This document shows, piece after piece, positions 58,073-64,000 of a stretch of 64,000 nucleotides of DNA. A program made the position numbers and the translations under genes. This DNA is from Paucimonas lemoignei (lineage in GTDB: Bacteria; Pseudomonadota; Gammaproteobacteria; Pseudomonadales; Pseudomonadaceae): the NCBI GenBank assembly GCA_900475325.1, contig LS483371.1, forward strand, positions 5,679,501 through 5,743,500, in the 5' to 3' direction. A model generated the notes under the pieces. That model saw only the letters and a list, made by a program, of their open reading frames with translations. It was not told the origin of the DNA and did not search any database. Numbering within the stretch: position 1 is the first letter of the stretch; each line of letters opens with the position of its first letter.

Positions 58073-58144
58073 TGTAGGAGCTGCCGAAGGCTGCGAATGA
58101 TTCGTCTGACACACCGCTTTCGCAGCCTGCGGCAGCTCCTACAA
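58073..58144. repeat. REP pair (CTGCCGAAGGCTGCG core)
   Basis: GTAGGAGCTGCCGAAGGCTG at 58073-58097 faces an inverse with one core change (GCAGCCTGCGGCAGC) at 58120-58144, between yaiI and the end of the FTR1 gene. Confidence 0.88.
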
Positions 58145-58149
58145 GGACT

Positions 58150-60042
58150 TCATGCGACCTCAGCCCTACGCTTCTCCGCCAACCAGCTACGGCCATACAA
58201 CACCGCAATCGCCAGCAGGGCAACCAGTTGAGCGCTCAGCGAATACGCGTCGGCGTGAATACCGAGCCAGTCGAACTCAAAGAACGGCACTGGCCGTGTG
58301 CCGAAGATGCCGGCTTCTTGCAGCGCTTTGACGCCATGCCCGGCGAACACCACCGACAGCGCGCACAGCAGGGCCGCGTTGATCCCGAAGAACAGCGTCA
58401 ACGGCAACTTAGCCGAGCCGCGCAGGATGACCCACGCCAGGCCGATCAACAACACCAGTGCCGTGGCGCCACCTGCCAACACGGCGTTGTGCCCGGCGGG
58501 ACCTGCCTGCAGCCACAGGGTTTCGTAAAACAGGATCACTTCGAACAACTCGCGGTACACCGAGAAGAACGCCAGGATCGCAAAACCGAAGCGACCGCCG
58601 CCGCCCACCAGACTGCTCTTGACGTAATCCTGCCAGGCCGCGGCGTGGCGGCGATCGTGCATCCACACACCTAGCCACAACACCATCACGCTGGCAAACA
58701 GCGCCGTGGCGCCTTCGAGCAATTCCCGTTGCGCGCCGCTGACGTCGATAACATAAGCTGCCAGCGCCCAGGTCCCGAGCCCGGCCAGCAATGCCAGCGC
58801 CCAACCCATGTTGACGCTGCGCACCGCCGATTCCTGTCCGGTATTGCGCAGGAAGGCGAGGATGGCCGCCAGGACCAGAATCGCTTCCAGGCCTTCACGC
58901 AGCAGAATCAGTAGCCCTGAAATGTAGCTCAGTGAGGTGCTCAAACCATCGCTACCCAACAGCCCTGCGGACTCCTTGAGTTTGCTCTTGGCGAAATCCA
59001 GCTTTTGCGTGGCCTGCTCCAGCGGCAAGCCGTCCTGGAGAGACTGCCGATACGCCATGAGGGCTTTTTCGGTGTCCTTGCGAACGTTGGCATCGACGTT
59101 GTCCAGAGAGCTTTCCACCAGCTCGAAGCCTTCCAGATAAGCCGCGACGGACAAATCGTAAGCTTGCTCGTGGTCACCCGAACGATAAGCCGCCAGGCTC
59201 TTGTCCAGCGTCTGGCTGGTGTAGTCGAGCAATTGCACCGGGCCGCGTTGCACCTGCGGCGGTTGGGCGCGTTGTGCGCGGAAGGTCGCAACGGCCTGCT
59301 CGCCTTCGGCAGCACGGACTTCCAAAGGCGTCTGGCGCGCCAGGTCGGCAAGATTGAATGTTTTGCTCGGTGTGGTCACCGGCTGGGCGCTGAAACTGGC
59401 GATGTAGGTGGCGATGTCCCAACGCTGCCGGTCATCAAGCTGATCGGCAAATGCCGGCATGTCGGTGCCCGCGATGCCCAGCCCAAGCGTGTTGTAAAGG
59501 TCATAAAGGCTCAGGCGATCCAGCCGTGCCCCATCGCGAAGGTTAGACGGCGGTGGCTCAAGGCCAATCCCTGCCGGGCCATCGCCAGCGCCCGCATCGC
59601 CATGGCAAACCGAGCAGTGCTGCGCGTACAGCGGCGCGCCACGTGTCGGGTCGGGAGTGATCACCGGCGCCTGACTGACTTCATAGGCCACCGCCAAACG
59701 TGCCCCCAGCTGACGCGCCTGACGGGTTACGACGGGGCCGTCCTGCTTGCGGGATACCGCGTCAGCCAGGTCCAGAATGCCTTTCTCCAGCTCGTCACGC
59801 TCGGAACGCGCAGGCAATGCGACGATCTGCCCCTGCAACGCCTTGAGCGCATCGATCTGCGCTTGGTAACGGCTTTCATTGACGACCTTGCCGTCCGCGA
59901 CCGCGGCCGGGTAATCGGCACCGACGTAATCCAGAGCGTGCAGCGCTTGCGCCGCGCCGTCATTGGTGTCGGCCAATGCATTGAAGCTAAGAGCCGCGAA
60001 CAAAGGCAGTAGGCATGCCAGAAAGCAGAATCGCGTGGACAT
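58150..60042 (-). CDS. Cytochrome c-FTR1 fusion iron permease
   Basis: The 630-aa product is exported (MSTRFCFLACLLPLFAALSF, cleaved near ALA). It has a periplasmic class I cytochrome c (CSVCH at 143-147, axial Met195 in GTDMPAF), a helical linker, then a seven-helix FTR1 permease with both REXXE iron motifs (REGLE 382-386, RELFE 497-501). It probably oxidises and imports ferrous iron, with the heme as electron acceptor. A Fur-box-like site lies 119 bp upstream. Such fusions are known in Pseudomonas. Confidence 0.93.
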   Translation of the reverse strand: MSTRFCFLACLLPLFAALSFNALADTNDGAAQALHALDYVGADYPAAVADGKVVNESRYQAQIDALKALQGQIVALPARSERDELEKGILDLADAVSRKQDGPVVTRQARQLGARLAVAYEVSQAPVITPDPTRGAPLYAQHCSVCHGDAGAGDGPAGIGLEPPPSNLRDGARLDRLSLYDLYNTLGLGIAGTDMPAFADQLDDRQRWDIATYIASFSAQPVTTPSKTFNLADLARQTPLEVRAAEGEQAVATFRAQRAQPPQVQRGPVQLLDYTSQTLDKSLAAYRSGDHEQAYDLSVAAYLEGFELVESSLDNVDANVRKDTEKALMAYRQSLQDGLPLEQATQKLDFAKSKLKESAGLLGSDGLSTSLSYISGLLILLREGLEAILVLAAILAFLRNTGQESAVRSVNMGWALALLAGLGTWALAAYVIDVSGAQRELLEGATALFASVMVLWLGVWMHDRRHAAAWQDYVKSSLVGGGGRFGFAILAFFSVYRELFEVILFYETLWLQAGPAGHNAVLAGGATALVLLIGLAWVILRGSAKLPLTLFFGINAALLCALSVVFAGHGVKALQEAGIFGTRPVPFFEFDWLGIHADAYSLSAQLVALLAIAVLYGRSWLAEKRRAEVA

Positions 60043-60160
60043 CAGTGAATCTCAAATAGGAATGCGTGGCATTGCATTGTTCACTTGCGGCCAGGGCTCG
60101 CCAAGCATTTGTTACGGAATATTGCGAAAAAGCCGATTTCAAGGCCCCAAGCATCTCAAT

Positions 60161-60179
60161 GATGAGAATAACTATCATC
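60161..60179 (-). promoter_or_regulatory. Fur-box-like operator of the FTR1 gene
   Basis: GATGAGAATAACTATCATC matches the 19-bp Fur consensus GATAATGATAATCATTATC at most positions, including both ends. It lies upstream of the FTR1 gene, so repression by Fe-Fur is expected. It also sits 93 bp before the proposed small RNA start. Confidence 0.65.
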
Positions 60180-60197
60180 TATAGCGAAAGGCTTACA
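60180..60197 (+). promoter_or_regulatory. Possible GacA upstream activating site (half conserved)
   Basis: TATAGC-GAAAGG-CTTACA fits TGTAAG-N6-CTTACA fully in the right half and at three of six positions in the left half. It is centred about 65 bp before the proposed RNA start. Confidence 0.4.
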
Positions 60198-60253
60198 CGC
60201 ATTGAGGGTAAATCGCCCTTTTGGGCACTCCGCCATCCCCGTAAGATTGGATC

Positions 60254-60370
60254 CAACAGCTGCTGCGCAGGACGCGCACAGGATCAAGGATGATCGGCCA
60301 TGGCCCGGAGGGCTTACCGACAGGATGTTGGAATGGTCTTGAAGAAAACCCGCCTCGGCGGGTTTTTTGT
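60254..60370 (+). ncRNA. Rsm-type small RNA sequestering RsmA/RsmE (RsmX-like)
   Basis: A gene-free interval carries a -10 like TAAGAT (60242-60247), a series of short hairpins with GGA in the loop, then a Rho-independent terminator. Hairpins: GCGC-AGGAC-GCGC (60265-60277), GATC-AAGGAT-GATC (60282-60295), GCCC-GGA-GGGC (60303-60313), CCGACA-GGA-TGTTGG (60317-60331). An extra AGGA lies near 60280 and a GGA at 60330. About 117 nt in length, it has the architecture of RsmX/Y/Z, which titrate CsrA-family proteins under GacS/GacA. Which member it is cannot be settled without homology search. Confidence 0.75.
60345..60370 (+). terminator. Terminator of the small RNA
   Basis: AACCCGC-CTCG-GCGGGTT is followed by TTTT. 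It ends no protein gene on the plus strand, which supports an RNA gene upstream. The next 200 bases to 60572 show no gene I recognise. Confidence 0.88.
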
Positions 60371-60572
60371 TGCCCGTGCAAAAGTGAAGTGGCGACGTGC
60401 GGCGCAATTCACACTCGCACAGGGCCGCGCAACCCTTGCGCGCGCCTTCATGTGGGGAACAATTGCGAGGTCAGGGGCTCACATTTTGCAGGCAACTTAA
60501 GCCATCGAGGCCGACGGCCCCTCTCCACCGGGTTGCTCGGCTTAAAGTCATTTCTGCTGTGAGTACCCTTCG

Positions 60573-61703
60573 ATGGAACACCTGTTGCCCCAGAGCTGGC
60601 TGGAGGCTGTGCCTTTGCCATGGCTCAAGACCCTGATCGTCGCAGGTTTTGCTGTCCTGCTGGCGTTGCTGATCCGCTGGGTCGCGCTGAGCGTATTGCG
60701 ACGTATCGCAAACTCTTTTGTGCTACCGCAACAACTCATCTACCGCGCGGCCAGCCCGACCTTGTGGCTGCTACCGTTGATTGCGCTGCAGACCGTGTGG
60801 ACATCAGCTGACAATGATCTGCCCCTGATTGGTGCGGTTCAACACGTCAATGGCTTGCTCGTCACGGCCGGATTTACCTGGCTGATCCTGAGTTGCGTAA
60901 AGGCTTTCGGCGAAGCGGTGGCTATACGCAACCCGCTGGACATCGAGGACAACCTGCATGCACGGCGCATTCAGACGCAGGTCCGAGTCCTGGTGCGCTG
61001 CCTCAATGCATTGGTGCTGCTGTTCGGCACCGGCCTCATCCTGATGAGCTTCCCGCCTGTGGCCAAAATCGGTACCAGTCTGCTGGCATCCGCCGGCCTG
61101 GCGGGTCTTGCTGCGGGCTTTGCGGCCAAGCCGGTGCTGGGCAATTTGATTGCGGGGCTGCAAATTGCTATTTCGCAACCTATCCGGCTGGACGATGTGG
61201 TGATCGTTGAAGGCGAATGGGGCCGGGTCGAGGAAATCAGCGGCACCTATGTGGTGATCAAGATCTGGGATGAGCGGCGCATGGTAGTGCCGCTGCAATA
61301 TTTCATCGAGAAGCCCTTCCAGAACTGGACGCGCGCAACATCGAGCCTGATCGGCTCGGTGTTTGTCTGGGTGGATTACTCTTTGCCGGTCGAGGAGCTG
61401 CGGGCTGAGGTGCAACGTATCTGCGAAGACATCCCGCACTTGTGGGATGGCCGGGTGTGCGTGCTGCAGGTTGCCGATACCAATGCCAAAGCCATGCAAC
61501 TTCGGGTATTGCTGAGCTCGGCTGACTCGTCCCGCAGCTGGGACGCCCGCTGCCACATGCGCGAACGGCTGATTGCCTTTATCGCCAAGCAATATCCACA
61601 AAGCCTGCCTCAACTGCGGACCGAAATTTCCTCGCGCAACGTCCGTCCGGAAATCGACGCCCACGAAACCCCTTTGGACATCCCTCGCCAGCCGCCGGTT
61701 TAG
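60573..61703 (+). CDS. MscS-family mechanosensitive channel
   Basis: The 376-aa protein has four to five N-terminal membrane segments, the pore-lining helix with Ala/Gly repeats (ASAGLAGLAAGFAAKPVLGN), the beta domain (QPIRLDDVVIVEGEWGRVEE) and a C-terminal alpha/beta domain. It gates under membrane tension or related stress. Confidence 0.92.
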   Translation: MEHLLPQSWLEAVPLPWLKTLIVAGFAVLLALLIRWVALSVLRRIANSFVLPQQLIYRAASPTLWLLPLIALQTVWTSADNDLPLIGAVQHVNGLLVTAGFTWLILSCVKAFGEAVAIRNPLDIEDNLHARRIQTQVRVLVRCLNALVLLFGTGLILMSFPPVAKIGTSLLASAGLAGLAAGFAAKPVLGNLIAGLQIAISQPIRLDDVVIVEGEWGRVEEISGTYVVIKIWDERRMVVPLQYFIEKPFQNWTRATSSLIGSVFVWVDYSLPVEELRAEVQRICEDIPHLWDGRVCVLQVADTNAKAMQLRVLLSSADSSRSWDARCHMRERLIAFIAKQYPQSLPQLRTEISSRNVRPEIDAHETPLDIPRQPPV

Positions 61704-61734
61704 GCGGTGGGCCGAGCTAGATCACTTCAAGTCT

Positions 61735-61867
61735 GTGGGAGCGAATTCATTCGCGAAAGCTTCAGGACAGGCAATAGATGCGTGTCGAATGTACCGGCCT
61801 CATCGCGAATAAATTCGCTCCCACAGAAAGTGTGTCATCTGTGGGAGCGACCGGGTTCGCGCTCCCA
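61735..61867. repeat. REP pair plus an extra short palindrome
   Basis: GGGAGCGAATTCATTCGCG at 61735-61759 faces an inverse with one core change (GAATAAATTCGC) at 61800-61826. A third, self-contained palindrome GGGAGCGACCGGGTTCGCGCTCCC follows at about 61842-61867. Confidence 0.85.
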
Positions 61868-61898
61868 CGTGACGCGAGGCTTGCCAGCGTGATGCGCT

Positions 61899-63386
61899 TT
61901 ACTGCATCCGCATCGCGATGACTTTGCTCATGACCAGCGACAGGAACTCTTCGGGGGTCATTTTCTGGCCGTTGAAGTCGACCATGCCATTGGCGTAGGT
62001 CAGGCTGGACACGATGTTTTCGCCATCAACCTTGGCCACTTGCATCATCACGGCCATGGCGCCGACCATTTCGCTGGCGGCCTTGGCTTGCTCGGCGATG
62101 GCGGCCGGGTCGGTTTGGCCGCCCAGGTTTGCTTGCAGGGTGGCAAGGTCGCGGATCATCGGTTTGGACAGCACGACTTTGGCGTCCAGCAAGCCGATGG
62201 CGTTTTTCGCGATTTCAGCGAACGGCTGATCGGTTGAACCCGGGTTGGCCAGGTCCACGGCAATGCGCATATGGCTTTCGCCGTTGGCGGTTTTCAGCGC
62301 CAGCTTTTCAAGCTCGATGTGCGGCCTGGCGGCCAGCAGCTTGGCGACTTCCGCATTCATCCGCTCTTGGTCAGCAGGGCTGAGCTGCAACTCAAACGTG
62401 CGATCAGCTGCGATGGCTGCCTGTTGCTGCGGCAGGATTTTGGTCTGGTACAGCTCGTTCAGCGCCAGCGTAGCGGCGACGTCGAAGTTGCTGACCTTGA
62501 ACGCTGTCTGCAGGGCGCCGACATCCTTGCCGCTGTAGTTGATCATGCCCACGTTGTAGTTAACCTGCGCGGCAAGGTTGCCGCCCTCTTCCTGGGCCAG
62601 GTTAGTGTTAACGACATCCGTAAGGACGATGGGCGCCTGACCTGCGACCTGAGCCAACGCGTTGTCGATTTTCAGGTTGCTGTGGCCCAGATAGAACCCG
62701 GATTTACCTTTAGTGCCGCCGGTGTCGAAGCTCAGGCCCTTGGCGCCCACGGCGACGTCGCCTTCCGGGGACGAGACATTGAGCTGCAGGTTTTCCATCT
62801 TGCCGGTCAGCTTGAGTTTTTCGGCATCTGCGCTGGCTTCAACATCCACTTCAAGCCCGGAAAAGGTGAACTTGCCGTCGGTGTCGTTCATTTCCAACGG
62901 CGCCAGCAGCAAAGTGCCTGCGGTTGAGCGGTCGTAACCAACACTGGCGTGCCCCGTGACCGGGCTTGCGCCTTTGCTCATGGCAAACCATTTTTCGGCG
63001 CTCGGGCTCTTTTCCATCGCGAAGTTGCTTTGCGCCATGACCGGCAGCAGCTTGAAGCTCTTCAGGCGAGAAAACGGCAGCGGGCCGTGCTCGATATTGT
63101 CGACAAACAGGAACTCGGCATCCTTGCCGTCACGGGCGATATTCTCGTCGTGAATGACCACACGGTAATGGGCGGTGCTGCTGAACACCCGGCGGTCGAT
63201 CGACACCAGGTCAATGACCATGGTGCTTTCGGTTCCCTTGAGCGAGGTGGCCAATTCCTGATTGGCTTGCTGGATCGAATCACGCAATACGTCTTCGAGC
63301 CGGGTGCCGGTGTACCACGCGCCCCCAGTGGCCAGCGCCCCAATGACAATGATGACGCCTGCTGCAATACCTGCTGATTTATTCAT
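61899..63386 (-). CDS. DUF945 (YdgA-like) family protein
   Basis: The 495-aa product has an N-terminal signal anchor (NKSAGIAAGVIIVIGALATG) and a long periplasmic region of repeating beta segments, as in YdgA/YihF. It ends with a segment DFNGQKMTPEEFLSLVM shared by the family. Function is poorly known. ATG 63386 is chosen over the longer frame to 63488, which lacks a membrane-anchor start. Confidence 0.88.
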   Translation of the reverse strand: MNKSAGIAAGVIIVIGALATGGAWYTGTRLEDVLRDSIQQANQELATSLKGTESTMVIDLVSIDRRVFSSTAHYRVVIHDENIARDGKDAEFLFVDNIEHGPLPFSRLKSFKLLPVMAQSNFAMEKSPSAEKWFAMSKGASPVTGHASVGYDRSTAGTLLLAPLEMNDTDGKFTFSGLEVDVEASADAEKLKLTGKMENLQLNVSSPEGDVAVGAKGLSFDTGGTKGKSGFYLGHSNLKIDNALAQVAGQAPIVLTDVVNTNLAQEEGGNLAAQVNYNVGMINYSGKDVGALQTAFKVSNFDVAATLALNELYQTKILPQQQAAIAADRTFELQLSPADQERMNAEVAKLLAARPHIELEKLALKTANGESHMRIAVDLANPGSTDQPFAEIAKNAIGLLDAKVVLSKPMIRDLATLQANLGGQTDPAAIAEQAKAASEMVGAMAVMMQVAKVDGENIVSSLTYANGMVDFNGQKMTPEEFLSLVMSKVIAMRMQ

Positions 63387-63696
63387 GGGTCGACTCGAAG
63401 AGATCCGTTTCTGGTAGATGGAATATTCGTCCCTGAACCCGTGGCGGGTTTCGGCTGCGAGCTCACGCCAGCCAGGCAGTCGCTGCAAGGGTCAATAGTG
63501 GCGAGAGATTATCATCGACAGCCTTGAAAAGACCCCGTTTGCTTCCCCAATCTGCGTACGAATGCTCCTTTTCGACAGCGATTGGGCAGCAGCCGAAGGG
63601 TTTGGTTGCAGCAGTGCCTGTTTCAGACATGGGTAGCAATACTCTTCCTACAAAAGTTAGGCTGGTCGCAGGTTTGAAAAAACAGGATTGAAAAAC
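63387..63696. other. Divergent intergenic region, DUF945/HAD
   Basis: About 310 bases hold the promoters of the two divergent genes. I see no further gene, RNA or repeat here. Confidence 0.5.
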
Positions 63697-64000
63697 ATGA
63701 CTGCACAGCAAAGTGAACGAGGCCCGATCAAGGCTGTAATTTTCGACATGGATGGGTTGTTGCTGGACACCGAGGGGATTTACACCGAGGTCACCCACCT
63801 GATTGCCAGCCGCTATGGCCGCACGTTCGACTGGGCCGTGAAGCAGCACACCATTGGCCGCGGCGCCCGGGATTTTGCCGGGTACGTGATCCAGGAACTG
63901 GAGCTGCCGCTGTCGATTGACGAGTTTCTGGACATCCGTGCGCCGATGCTGGACGAGCGTTTCCCCCAAGCGGTGGCCATGCACGGTGCCGAGGCATTGG
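63697..64000 (+). CDS. HAD-superfamily phosphatase (5' part, cut by the window edge)
   Basis: The first 101 codons are visible. The nucleophile motif DMDGLLLDTE (first Asp nucleophile, second Asp acid/base) and the helical cap start (YTEVTHLIASRYG) mark a HAD subfamily IA hydrolase of the beta-phosphoglucomutase/YniC group. AGGA lies upstream of ATG 63697. The substrate cannot be told from this part. Confidence 0.9.
   Translation, partial: MTAQQSERGPIKAVIFDMDGLLLDTEGIYTEVTHLIASRYGRTFDWAVKQHTIGRGARDFAGYVIQELELPLSIDEFLDIRAPMLDERFPQAVAMHGAEAL

Overview
The window is chromosomal DNA of a Pseudomonas of the fluorescens/syringae lineage. The evidence is the gene content and local order (trxA-rho-ubiD, pepP-ygfB-zapA-6S RNA-ygfA, ppx/ppk/hemB, hitAB, gcvTH, gabDT), high GC, and more than a dozen inverted pairs of Pseudomonas-type REP palindromes between genes. 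The species cannot be fixed from the sequence alone.

Layout. 1-5.4 kb: the end of a GGDEF protein, an HDOD protein with a receiver lacking its phospho-Asp, and the GABA operon gabD-gabT. 5.7-10.5 kb: a small genomic island at the 3' end of tRNA-Arg(CCG). It is bounded by a 99-bp perfect direct repeat that includes the tRNA tail and its terminator. It has no visible integrase and carries two compact gene pairs: a PIN-domain protein with an unrecognised 246-aa partner, and a DUF262 protein overlapping a HEPN (Rx4H) protein. 10.8-14.2 kb: a DUF417/RclC-like membrane protein, a Cys-rich MarR regulator, a DUF3077 protein and a CYTH-CHAD triphosphatase, followed by a three-copy tandem repeat. 14.9-18.8 kb: a polar amino acid ABC importer and a divergent GntR regulator. 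19-24 kb: trxA, rho, ubiD and a ferredoxin reductase. 24-30 kb: chaC, glpT, two periplasmic TonB-domain proteins, a quinone oxidoreductase, a FliL-like protein and an EVE protein. 30.5-36.8 kb: ygfA, 6S RNA, zapA, a small coiled-coil protein, ygfB, pepP, ubiH and a second ubiquinone hydroxylase. 37-41.6 kb: an iron importer (hitAB) and gcvT-gcvH. 41.6-46.6 kb: DUF2388, NfeD/SPFH, a GspE-type ATPase, an ACT-like protein and an Lrp regulator. 46.8-53.3 kb: ppx and ppk (convergent, overlapping), hemB, dedA, elbB. 53.6-57.4 kb: the cytosine operon codB-pucR-codA. 57.6-64 kb: yaiI, a cytochrome c-FTR1 iron permease with a Fur-box-like site, an apparent Rsm-type small RNA, an MscS channel, a DUF945 protein and the start of a HAD phosphatase.

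Most genes are core metabolism and housekeeping. The novelty is concentrated in three places. The first is the tRNA-Arg island, with its two candidate defence or toxin-like gene pairs. The second is an unannotated RNA of about 117 nt at 60254-60370, whose GGA motifs sit in a series of small hairpin loops (the signature of RsmA/CsrA-sequestering RNAs). The third is the repeat biology: REP pairs with conserved spacers, two separate tandem duplications that copied the 3' ends of neighbouring genes, and a 22-bp palindrome that encodes identical C-termini for the convergent ppx and ppk genes.
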